Positions 9,876 through 18,800 of a stretch of 36,046 nt of DNA are shown here, in pieces. Position numbers and translations under genes: made by a program. The stretch comes from an uncultured Oceanospirillaceae bacterium. Lineage in GTDB: Bacteria > Pseudomonadota > Gammaproteobacteria > Pseudomonadales > Balneatricaceae. The notes beneath the pieces were generated by a model. The model was given only the letters and a program-made list of their open reading frames with translations, had not been told where the DNA came from and made no database searches. The stretch is taken from positions 1 to 36,046 of the forward strand of contig CAJXNY010000047.1 of the NCBI GenBank assembly GCA_913057435.1, read 5' to 3'. Positions within the stretch are counted from its first letter, which is position 1. The number at the start of each line of letters is the position of its first letter.

Positions 9876-11099
9876 GTGTCTACATTCGTGAAAATCAAAC
9901 CGGGCCCCTGGTGGGTCGTTGCGGCGGCGGCGCTGATTCTGGCGTATAGCATGGGCGTGCGGCAGACCATGGGGCTGCTGATCCCGGATATCAGCCTGTC
10001 GTTGAATATGCTGCTGCCCGAGCTGTCGTTCAGCTTTGCGGTGCAGAATCTGGTGTGGGGTGCGGTGGCACCGGTGGCCGGGTTGCTGGCGGAGCGTTAC
10101 GGCACGGCGAGAGTGCTGCTGGTGGGCGCGGTGCTGTATGGCATCGGGCTGGTAGTAACGGCCCTGGCTCAGAGCAGTGCCGTATTCTTTATTGGTAATG
10201 CACTGTTGATCGGGCTGGGTACCGGGGCGACCACCTTTCCGCTGGTACTGGCGGCGGTGGGCAAGCGTTTTCCTGAGCGCAACCGCACGCTGGCGCTGGG
10301 TATTGCCAGTGCCGGGGGCTCGCTTGGGCAGTTTGTCTATGCCATGACGCTGAGCCTGGCGGGGCCATCACTGAACTGGTCTGGCACGTTGCTGTTGTTT
10401 GCGGGCAGTACGATCATTGTGCTGGCGCTGGCCTGGATGCTGGCCAGTGAGACAAAACCCAGTGCGCCGGTGGCAGGGCAGAAGCTATTTGACTGGCAGC
10501 AGATTGGCGCGGCGCTGAAGGTGCGCGAGTATCAGCTGTTGAACATCGGTTTCTTTGTCTGTGGTTTTCATATTGCCTTTATCTCGGTGCATATGTCCGG
10601 GCTGGTGAGCTTCTGTGGCCTGCCGCCGGATGTCGCCTCGGACTCGCTGGCGCTGATCGGGCTGGTGAATATTTTTGGCGGGGTGCTGGCGGGCTGGGCC
10701 GGAGATCGCTGGCATAAGCCCTGGCTGCTGACGCTGGTGTACTGGCTGCGTGCCTGCCTGATTATGGCGCTGATGCTGCTGCCCAAAAGCGAGCAGCTGT
10801 TCTATCTGTTTGGGGCGGCGATGGGCATGTTATGGCTGTCTACCGTGCCGCTGACCAGTGGTGCGGTGGCTCAGCTGTTTGGCCCGCAGAACCTGGCCTC
10901 GCTGTTTGGCATTGTGATGTTCAGCCACCAGATCGGCGCGTTCTTTGGCAGCTGGGCTAGTGGACTGATGTTCGAGTGGTCCGGTGACTGGAACCTGGCG
11001 ATGATGATCAGCGCGGCGCTGGGGCTGCTGGCCGCCGCCGTGCATCTGCCGATCACCCCGCAGCGGTTGAAGCTACAGCCTGCGGTATCGGCCGGGTAA
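9876..11099 (+). CDS. MFS transporter (monocarboxylate/OFA-like)
   Basis: 407 residues with 12 predicted helices. It begins with WWVVAAAALILAYSMGVRQTMG and has LLAERYGTARVLLVGA as the motif-A-like loop between helices 2 and 3. FFIGNALLIGLGTGATTFPLVLAAVGKRFPERNRTLALGIASAGGS covers helices 4-5 and resembles oxalate/formate- and monocarboxylate-type MFS proteins. The central loop ends near DWQQIGAALKVREY. The substrate is unknown. The start is the GTG at 9876, with a weak AAAGAG site about 10 bases upstream; a second GTG at 9888 is possible. The gene follows the ABC terminator and appears to be a single-gene unit ended by a REP-like pair. Confidence 0.85.
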   Translation: MSTFVKIKPGPWWVVAAAALILAYSMGVRQTMGLLIPDISLSLNMLLPELSFSFAVQNLVWGAVAPVAGLLAERYGTARVLLVGAVLYGIGLVVTALAQSSAVFFIGNALLIGLGTGATTFPLVLAAVGKRFPERNRTLALGIASAGGSLGQFVYAMTLSLAGPSLNWSGTLLLFAGSTIIVLALAWMLASETKPSAPVAGQKLFDWQQIGAALKVREYQLLNIGFFVCGFHIAFISVHMSGLVSFCGLPPDVASDSLALIGLVNIFGGVLAGWAGDRWHKPWLLTLVYWLRACLIMALMLLPKSEQLFYLFGAAMGMLWLSTVPLTSGAVAQLFGPQNLASLFGIVMFSHQIGAFFGSWASGLMFEWSGDWNLAMMISAALGLLAAAVHLPITPQRLKLQPAVSAG

Positions 11100-11106
11100 T
11101 GGTCGA

Positions 11107-11175
11107 TGTAGCAGCCCACTCCGTGGGTGTCAGAGCCGTGTGCCGACCCTGACGCGCGCGGAGCGCGCTGCTACC
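11107..11175. repeat. REP-like inverted pair (BIME-like), copy 2
   Basis: Two 27-base units face each other at 11107-11133 (+) and 11149-11175 (-) across 15 bp. Both share TGTAGCAGC / GTAGCAGC heads and GTCAG tails. The unit at 11149-11175 is the inverse of 31-57 with 26 of 27 bases matching. The unit at 11107 differs mainly in its palindromic core, where changes are compensated (CCCACTCCGTGGG against CGCGCTCCGCGCG). This preserves the hairpin and indicates selection on structure. The pair sits between convergent genes and may act as a transcript end. Confidence 0.8.
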
Positions 11176-11182
11176 ACACGCG

Positions 11183-12010
11183 TTACAGCATCTCCCGATA
11201 GCCCTGCTGATAGCCCGGATACTGGAAGGTAAACCCGGTGCTTTTCAGCAGGCTGTTATCACAGCGCTTGCTACCGGCAAACCGGCCCAGGCTGGCATCA
11301 CTGATCTCTGTTCCCAGTTGCTGTGCCAGCCAGTCGGTGACCTCATGCAGAGGTACGGGCTGGTCATCGGACGCCAGATAAATCGGTGCCAGCCGGTTCC
11401 CCTGACGCTGGTGTTCGATCAGGTGAGCCAGCACCCGGGCGCAGTCCCGCTGATGAATGCGGTTACTGTAGCTCAGTGGCTCCGCGGGTGCGCCTTTACC
11501 GCTGCGCACCGTCTCCAGCATCCGGGTACGACCGGCACCATAGATACCGGAAAATCTCACCACGGTCGCTGATATCTCGCTGTGGAGCAGAGCCTGTTCG
11601 GCTTTCAGCATCACCGCCCCGCTGAACCGGGTGGGCTGGCAGGGTGAGCTTTCATCCACCCAGCTGTGATCGGCCTGGTGGTAAACGCCGGTGCTGGAGG
11701 TGAAAAAAATATGCTTCGGTGGTGCCGGCAGGGCAGCCAGGGTTGCTGCCAGGCCGTCGATATAGGTGGCCCGGTAACCGGCTTCAGTGTGGCTGCTGGC
11801 AGCGGCGCTGAAAACCACATAATCGGCGGCGGGCAGGTTCTGCAGGCTGTCGGGCTGATGCAGGTCAGCGGCGATGCCGTGGATGCCTTGAGGCAGCTGG
11901 TTTATAGTACGTCGTACACCGCTGACCCGGTAACCGGCGTCCAGCAGTTGCAGCCCCAGTGCTGTACCCACACTCCCGCAACCGATAATCAGGACATGCA
12001 TGTTGTTCAT
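11183..12010 (-). CDS. NAD(P)-dependent epimerase/dehydratase-like protein (YeeZ-like SDR)
   Basis: 275 residues, a single Rossmann-fold extended short-chain dehydrogenase. HVLIIGCGSVGTALGLQLLDAGYRVSGVRR (residues 5-34) is the dinucleotide-binding motif. FSAAASSH and FFTSSTGVYHQ carry the conserved middle strands; the catalytic Tyr seems to be in SSTGVYHQ, and no clear YxxxK follows, as in YeeZ-type proteins. VRFSGIYGAGRTRML is a conserved substrate-loop region. The substrate is unknown. The ATG at 12010 has a strong GGAGG site. It is divergent from oxyR across only 51 bp, so the two promoters must share this short spacer, and OxyR control is possible but unproven. Confidence 0.85.
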   Translation of the reverse strand: MNNMHVLIIGCGSVGTALGLQLLDAGYRVSGVRRTINQLPQGIHGIAADLHQPDSLQNLPAADYVVFSAAASSHTEAGYRATYIDGLAATLAALPAPPKHIFFTSSTGVYHQADHSWVDESSPCQPTRFSGAVMLKAEQALLHSEISATVVRFSGIYGAGRTRMLETVRSGKGAPAEPLSYSNRIHQRDCARVLAHLIEHQRQGNRLAPIYLASDDQPVPLHEVTDWLAQQLGTEISDASLGRFAGSKRCDNSLLKSTGFTFQYPGYQQGYREML

Positions 12011-12061
12011 TGAGAACCTCCTGGCTCGAATTTGCCGCAGTTTAACAGAGGAATCCGGACG

Positions 12062-12976
12062 ATGACCCTTACGGAATTACGTTACATTGTGACGCTGGCT
12101 CAGGAACAGCATTTTGGCCGGGCGGCGGAGCGCTGCTTTGTCAGTCAGCCGACACTGTCGATTGCGGTAAAAAAACTGGAAGAAGAGCTGGGTGTCGCAC
12201 TGTTTGAGCGCAGTAAAAGTGCAGTGCGGGTAACCCCGGTGGGGGAGAAGGTGATACGCCAGGCTCAGCGAGTGCTGGAACAGGCGGAAACCATCAAGGA
12301 TCTGGCCCACGAGGGCAAAGATCAGCTCAGCGCACCGCTACGGGTGGGAGCCATCCACACCATCGGTCCTTATCTGTATCCCCATCTGATCCCGGAAGTA
12401 CAGCGTATTGCGCCGCAGATGCCGCTGTATATCGAAGAGAATTACACCGAAACCCTGCGCACCAAGCTGCGTAATGGCGAGCTGGATGCGGCGATCCTGG
12501 CGCTGCCCTTCCAGGAACCGGATGTGCTGACCCGGCCTGTCTATGATGAGCCGTTTATGATGTTGTTGCCCACACAGCATCCCTGGGCGAAACAGCAGGA
12601 AATCGACTCGGCCCGGTTGCCGGACACTCAATTGCTGTTACTTGGTGAAGGACACTGTTTTCGTGATCAGGTACTGGAAAGCTGCCCGACCCTCAATCAG
12701 CCCGGCCCCGATCAGCACACCATCACCGAAGGCAGCTCACTGGAAACGATCCGCATGATGGTCGCCTCCGGGCTGGGCAGCTCGGTACTGCCGTTGTCTG
12801 CGGCGACTAACCCGCATTACCGCTCCGAGCTGGTGGTCACCCGTCCGTTCAGTGAGCCGGTGCCGGTGCGTACGGTGGCTGTGGCCTGGCGTGCCAGCTA
12901 CCCGCGACCCCAGGCGATTGAAGCGCTGATCACGGCGGTCAGCCGTTGTCGACCTGGAGACCGTGCTGCCCCATGA
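12062..12976 (+). CDS. oxyR: hydrogen-peroxide-sensing LysR-type regulator OxyR
   Basis: 304 residues. It starts at the ATG at 12062 (MTLTELRYIVTLAQE), preceded by GAGGAA; an upstream in-frame extension is not supported. The N-terminal helix-turn-helix reads FGRAAERCFVSQPTLSIAVKKLEEELG. The redox-sensing cysteines fall exactly at C199 (EGHCFRDQ) and C208 (LESCP), as in E. coli OxyR. Oxidation to the disulfide converts the tetramer to an activator of catalase and peroxidase genes. The stop codon overlaps the recG start by 4 bp (ATGA). The oxyR-recG pair is known from Pseudomonas and probably ties recombination repair to peroxide stress. Confidence 0.96.
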   Translation: MTLTELRYIVTLAQEQHFGRAAERCFVSQPTLSIAVKKLEEELGVALFERSKSAVRVTPVGEKVIRQAQRVLEQAETIKDLAHEGKDQLSAPLRVGAIHTIGPYLYPHLIPEVQRIAPQMPLYIEENYTETLRTKLRNGELDAAILALPFQEPDVLTRPVYDEPFMMLLPTQHPWAKQQEIDSARLPDTQLLLLGEGHCFRDQVLESCPTLNQPGPDQHTITEGSSLETIRMMVASGLGSSVLPLSAATNPHYRSELVVTRPFSEPVPVRTVAVAWRASYPRPQAIEALITAVSRCRPGDRAAP

Positions 12977-15045
12977 ATATGGCACTACGACCGGTGACCG
13001 ACCTGAAAGGGGTGGGTACCGCCATGGCATTGAAGCTGGAAAAGCTGGGTATTCATTGCCTGCAGGATTTACTGTTCCATTTGCCGCTGCGTTATCAGGA
13101 TCGTACCCGTATCCGGGCGATCGGCGCGTTGCGGCCGGGTGATGAATGTGTGGTGATTGGTGAGATCAAAGCTGCCGATGTGCTGCAGGGCCGCCGCCGC
13201 AGTCTGCTGTGCCGGCTGCAGGATGGCACGGGTACCCTGACGCTGCGGTTTTTCCACTTTAATGCCGGGCAGAAAAACGCTTTGAAGCCTGGCCTGACCA
13301 TTCGCTGTTTCGGTGAAGCCCGGCCCGGCCCTGGCGGGCTGGAGATGGTGCATCCGGAATACCGTAAGCAGACTGAAGATGGGCTGGTGGCGGTGGCGGA
13401 AACCCTGACGCCGGTCTATCCGATGACCGAAGGGCTGCAGCAGAACCGGGTGCGCACCCTGATTCAGCAGGTACTTGAAGAGCTGGATGACCAGACCATC
13501 GAAGAGTTGCTGCCCGCCAGTTTACGGGCGCAATGGCAGCTGTGGTCGCTGGCCGACAGCCTGCGTTACCTGCACCAGCCACCGGCTGACGCCGATCAGA
13601 ACCTGATGCTGGAAGGCAAACACCCGGCCCAGCGTCGGTTAGCGTTTGAGGAACTGCTGGCGCATAACCTGTCGCTGCAAAAAGTGCGGTTGAAAACCCG
13701 TGAACAGGGTGCCCCGGCGTTGCCGTTGCACAATACGCTGGTCGCGCAATTCCTCACCGGGTTGCCTTTCACGCCCACCGGGGCACAGCAGCGGGTGGCA
13801 GCGGAGGTGGCCCAGGATATGGCTCAGCCCTTCCCGATGCTGCGGCTGGTGCAGGGTGATGTGGGCTCGGGTAAAACGATTGTGGCTGCGCTGGCTGCGT
13901 TACAGGCAGTAGAAAATGGCGCGCAGGCGGCGATTATGGCCCCCACCGAGATTCTGGCCGAACAGCACTATATTAACTTTACCAGCTGGCTGGAGCCGCT
14001 GGGGCTTAAGGTGGCCTGGCTGGTGGGTAAGCTCAAGGGCAAGGCCCGTCAGGAACAGCTGGCCAGCATTGTTGATGGTTCGGCTAATGTGGTGGTTGGC
14101 ACCCATGCGCTGTTTCAGGAAGAGGTAGTTTTCAAGGATCTGGGGCTGGCGGTGATCGATGAGCAACACCGCTTTGGCGTGCATCAACGCCTCAGCCTGC
14201 GCGAGAAAGGCCGTAATGGCAATTGCGCCCCCCATCAGCTGATTATGACCGCCACGCCGATTCCCCGTACCCTGACCATGAGTGCTTACGCTGACCTCGA
14301 CTGTTCGATCATCGACGAGCTGCCGCCAGGGCGGACGCCGGTCAATACGGTGCTGATCGCTGATACCCGCCGTAACGAGGTGGTTGAGCGGGTACGATCG
14401 GCCTGCTCGGAAGGGCGGCAGCTGTACTGGGTCTGTACGCTGATTGAAGAGTCGGAGCAGTTACAGTGCCAGGCCGCCGAGGTGACCTGTGAACAGCTAC
14501 GCGAAACCCTGCCCGAGCTGCGTATTGGACTGGTACACGGGCGAATGAAGCCCGCTGAAAAAGCGGCGGTAATGGCGCAGTTCAAAGCCGCCGAGCTGGA
14601 TCTGCTGGTGGCCACCACGGTGATTGAAGTGGGCGTGGATGTGCCGAATGCCAGTGTGATGATTATCGAGAACCCGGAACGACTCGGTCTGGCTCAGCTG
14701 CACCAGCTGCGCGGTCGGGTTGGTCGTGGCTCGGTGGAAAGCTTCTGTGTACTGATGTACCAGCTGCCCCTGTCGCAAACCGGTAAAGAACGGCTGGCGG
14801 TGATGCGCCAGACCACCGATGGCTTCAAAATCGCTGAGAAAGATCTCGAACTGCGCGGCCCGGGTGAAGTGCTGGGCACGCGCCAGACCGGCGACATGCA
14901 GTTTCGTATTGCTGATCTGCAGCGGGATGGTGATCTGCTGGGGCGGGTGCGCGAGCTGGCCGGGCAGATGGAACAGTTCCCCCTGCAGTCACAGCAGCTG
15001 GTGTGGCGCTGGCTGGGCCGGGGCGAAGAATATGGCAATGTCTGA
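12973..15045 (+). CDS. recG: ATP-dependent DNA helicase RecG
   Basis: 690 residues. It remodels stalled replication forks and branch-migrates Holliday junctions. The N-terminal wedge domain starts at LRPVTDLKGVG and has an OB-fold (about 60-150). Walker A is GDVGSGKTIVAALA, motif II is DEQHRFGVHQR, motif III is MTATPIPRTL, and the C-terminal helicase lobe carries TTVIEVGVDVPNASVMIIENPERLGLAQLHQLRGRVGRG. GPGEVLGTRQTGDMQF is the RecG C-terminal region. I chose the ATG at 12973, which overlaps the oxyR stop by 4 bp; the in-frame TTG at 12946 would add 9 residues with no support. No clear terminator follows. Confidence 0.97.
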   Translation: MNMALRPVTDLKGVGTAMALKLEKLGIHCLQDLLFHLPLRYQDRTRIRAIGALRPGDECVVIGEIKAADVLQGRRRSLLCRLQDGTGTLTLRFFHFNAGQKNALKPGLTIRCFGEARPGPGGLEMVHPEYRKQTEDGLVAVAETLTPVYPMTEGLQQNRVRTLIQQVLEELDDQTIEELLPASLRAQWQLWSLADSLRYLHQPPADADQNLMLEGKHPAQRRLAFEELLAHNLSLQKVRLKTREQGAPALPLHNTLVAQFLTGLPFTPTGAQQRVAAEVAQDMAQPFPMLRLVQGDVGSGKTIVAALAALQAVENGAQAAIMAPTEILAEQHYINFTSWLEPLGLKVAWLVGKLKGKARQEQLASIVDGSANVVVGTHALFQEEVVFKDLGLAVIDEQHRFGVHQRLSLREKGRNGNCAPHQLIMTATPIPRTLTMSAYADLDCSIIDELPPGRTPVNTVLIADTRRNEVVERVRSACSEGRQLYWVCTLIEESEQLQCQAAEVTCEQLRETLPELRIGLVHGRMKPAEKAAVMAQFKAAELDLLVATTVIEVGVDVPNASVMIIENPERLGLAQLHQLRGRVGRGSVESFCVLMYQLPLSQTGKERLAVMRQTTDGFKIAEKDLELRGPGEVLGTRQTGDMQFRIADLQRDGDLLGRVRELAGQMEQFPLQSQQLVWRWLGRGEEYGNV

Positions 15046-15278
15046 ACAGGCTGCTGGCCGGGCGTCTGTTCCATAACGCAGCTGCAATAAATTAGCCGAC
15101 AGGTTGCATAGCCACGGGCTGGACAAGGCCGTAGAATCAGCGCCCGCTGGTCAGCTATCCGGTCGTTCTGATGACGGCTGACCGAAGTGTACCCGTGGAA
15201 ATAGGGGTACGTATTGAGTTTATAACGTCACCAGACGGGCCGAGACGGACACTCTGCGGTGCTGGCACAATTTGCGGG

Positions 15279-15800
15279 ATGACAGCTGTGATAAAACCCA
15301 CGGAACAACAACTGGTGATGATCGAGCAGCAACTGGGCCGTTTCCCGAGGGGCCTGGTGGGTATTGCTCACCAGACCGCGGATGGCGTACCGGTGGTATT
15401 ACAGATGCGCTCGCTGGTGGATGATCAGCCATTTCCAACCCTGTACTGGCTCTGCAGCCGTGATTTGCACCGGGCGCTGGCGCGGATTGAGGATCAGGGC
15501 TGGGTCAAGGCAATTGAAGCTGAACTGGCGGAAAATAGTGACTTGCATGCGGCCTATCAACAGGACCAGCGGGCCTACGTTGAAGCACGCTGGCAGGCGA
15601 TGGACTCGACCGACCGGGCACGGATCGACGAACTGGGCTTTCTGGATCTGTTCAATCGCTATGGTATTGGTGGTATCGCTAACTGGGACAAAGTGCGCTG
15701 CTTGCATATGCAGTACGCGCAACATCTGGTAATGGGCAACGTCATTGGCCGTCGGCTGGATGCTGAATTTGATCTGGCTGGGCTGGCTATACAGCTCTGA
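15279..15800 (+). CDS. DUF501 family protein
   Basis: 173 residues. DUF501 proteins are small, cytosolic and of unknown function. The domain starts at QQLGRFPRGLVGIAHQ and contains PVVLQMRSLVDDQPFPTLYWLCSRDLHRALARIEDQG, the most conserved part of the family, and later GIGGIANWDKVRCLHMQYAQHLV. I chose the ATG at 15279 because the family begins near there and a GCGGG precedes it; an ATG at 15171 would add 36 residues that look non-homologous. The 233-bp gap from recG to this start holds a small hairpin (GTACCC 15189-15194 / GGGTAC 15205-15210) and no clear promoter. It lies 50 bp upstream of the large GGDEF-EAL gene and may be co-transcribed with it. Confidence 0.8.
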   Translation: MTAVIKPTEQQLVMIEQQLGRFPRGLVGIAHQTADGVPVVLQMRSLVDDQPFPTLYWLCSRDLHRALARIEDQGWVKAIEAELAENSDLHAAYQQDQRAYVEARWQAMDSTDRARIDELGFLDLFNRYGIGGIANWDKVRCLHMQYAQHLVMGNVIGRRLDAEFDLAGLAIQL

Positions 15801-15850
15801 GGCGTTACCGCAAGACGCAGGGACACGCCAGTTGGCGAAGTGAGGGATCC

Positions 15851-18800
15851 GTGAGTGTAATACCTGAAGCGCCGGAGGCATCCAAAGGCCGTTATGGCGT
15901 GCTGCTACTACTTGGTCTGTTGCTGGGTATGGCATTGCTGGTGGTGCTGGGCTGGTTGCCCTGGCAGCAGATGCAGCAGGAGATCGAGCGTCATCAGCGC
16001 GAGCTGTCACATCGCCTGCAGCTGATCAGTGAGAACCTCGAGCAACAGGCGCGGGTAACTGCTGATACCCTGGTGGCTGATCTACAGCGTGATCCGGTGG
16101 TGCTGCGCCGGATGGTTGAAGCTAACAGTGTCAGTCCGGTGGACGTTACACGCAGTCGCCAGCAGTTACTGGCCCAGATGCAACCCCGGTTTGCGGCGAT
16201 GCAGGCGTTACAGGTACGCCAGTTTCAGTTCCATGATGCGAACGGCAACAGCTTCTTGCGACTGCACCAGCCCGAACGTTTTGGTGATTCGCTACTCTCG
16301 GTACGCCCGGCGCTGGTGCGGGTGATGCGTGAGCATAAACCGGTCAGTGTTTACGAGGCTGGCCGCGCCTCAGGCGGTTATCGCAGCCTGTACCCACTGT
16401 TTGCTCAGGGCCAGTATCAGGGCAGCCTGGAGATTGGTTTTAGCCCGACCGTCATGGCCTCGCGTATCCAGACTGCATTTACGGGTGCGTACTTCTATTT
16501 CCTTTCTGCCATTCCTGAGCAATCCTTCGCGGCTAATCGGGACCATTCCCTGAGTTATCAGGCGCTGGCTGGGATCAACGATTTTGAGCTGGATGTGAAA
16601 GCCAGTGATAGCGAAGTGCAATGGCTGCAGCCATTTCTGGGGCCGCAATCGGCACCGGTACAAGGTCAGTTGGCCAGTCTGTTACCCGGTGTGATCCCCC
16701 TTGGGCAGCTGTCTTTACTGGTGCAGCCGGTACAGGACCTGGCCGGGCGTTATAGTGCGGCGATTCTGGTGGTGGTGCCGGATACCTATCGCCAGCAGCT
16801 GCGCCAGAGCTTCGATAAGCAGTTGTTGATCGGCATGCTGATAACCTGCCTGCTGGTAGCCGGGCTGGTCTGGACCCGCCATCAGCGTGCGCAGGTCAAC
16901 AGTGCGTTTACCCAGCTCTCACTAGCGTTACAGGGCGGCGAGATGCGCCCCTGGGATTACTTTCCACAGCGCAATCATCGATTGCTTTTCAGTACGATGG
17001 TGCCAGCAGAGACCCGTGGCTGGCAGCAGCGTAAAGATACTGATCTTGATAGCTGGCTCAGCAATTTACACCCGGATGATCAGCCACTGGTCAAAGCGGA
17101 TGTGACCCGCCAGCTGCGTAATCGTGGTCATTCGCTGACACTGGAGTTCCGGATCATGCGTGAAGGCAGCTGGCGCTGGATTTCAGCTAATGGTCGGGCG
17201 ATGGACTATGACAGCCGTGGCCAAGTTGAGCGCTTTTCCGGGGTTTATCGGGATATCACCTCTGAAAAACGGATGCAACTGGCGCTGGAGCAAAGTGAGC
17301 AGAAGTATCGTGCACTGTTTGCCAGTAACAAGGCTGTGGAGCTGATTGTCGATCCGGTCGATGGTTCGATCATCGATGCCAACCAGGCAGCAGTGGAGTA
17401 TTACCGCTATCCCCGTCGTGAGCTGGTCGGTATGTGTATCCGCCAGATCAATATTCTCAGCCCGGAAGCTATTCAGCAGGAGATGGATGAAGCGCAGCGT
17501 GAGCAGCGCAGTCATTTCCATTTTCGCCACCGGCTGGCCAATGGTCTGGTGCGTGATGTTGAGGTTTACTCAGGGCCCATTGTGATGGCCGACGGGCATC
17601 GCTATCTGTACTCCATCATCCATGATATTACCGCCCGTGAGCAGGCCCGGCAGGCGTTACACGAAAGCAAAACCCGTTTTGACTCGCTGTTCAGTGCCTC
17701 GATGGATGGCATTCTGATGGTCGATAGTCGGGGCCAGCTGGAATACTGGAACCGGGCAGCCGCCGACGTGCTGGAGCACAAAGCGGAGCTGGTGCGTGGT
17801 GAACCGTTGCCCTGGGATAGTCTGGCCGAGGCCGATCTGGTCTGGTTGCGTGAACAGCGTTACCAGGCGGTACGAGGCGTGGTGCTGAGCCCGAAAGGCC
17901 GGCTGCGTGAATTCTGCCTGACTCTGAACAATGGTGAACAACGCTGGCTGGAAGTGGCGATCTCCAGCTTTCAGCAGGCCCATTGCTGGCATTTTGTTGC
18001 GGTTATTCGTGATATCACCGAACGTAAACAGCAGGAAATGGCGTTGCACCAGGCGCACATTGCGTTTGAAAACACCATGGAAGGGATCATCATTACCGAT
18101 ACTCGCAACCAGATTGTCAGTGTCAACCGGGCGGTTGAGAAAATCTCCGGTTACAGCCGGGAGGAGCTGATTGGCAAGCCGCCATCCACCTTCAGCTCAG
18201 GTGTTCATGGTGAAGTTTTTTACACGACGATGTGGAAGACGCTGAGTGAAACCGGGCACTGGCAGGGTGAGATCAGTAACCGCCACAAAGAGGGGCGGAT
18301 TTACACGGAATGGCTCAATATTAATGCGGTTAGAAATGATGCTGGCCAGGTGTGTAACTACGTTGCGGTGTTCTCTGATATCAGTGACCTGAAGTCTTCC
18401 CGCGAGCGGCTGGATTATCTGGCTCACCATGATTTGCTGACCGGGCTGCCCAATCGGCTGGTATTCCGTGAGCGGCTCGAGCAGGGCATTGTGCGGGCCC
18501 GGCGCAGTGGTGACCCGGTGGCGGTGCTGTTTATCGATCTGGATCGCTTCAAGCATATCAACGACAACCTGGGCCATGATGTTGGCGATGAGCTGTTGCA
18601 GGAGGTAGCGCAGATCCTCAGTGGGCTGGTCCGTGATTGCGATACCGTGGTACGGCTGGGCGGTGACGAGTTCAGTATTATCATGGAAAATTTCACCGAT
18701 CTGGATGCGCTGGCCAGTCGGGCGGGGCGGATGATCGACAGTCTGTCACAGCCCATTACCACCGGTTCGGGCCATGAACTGAGGATTGGAGCTTCGGTGG

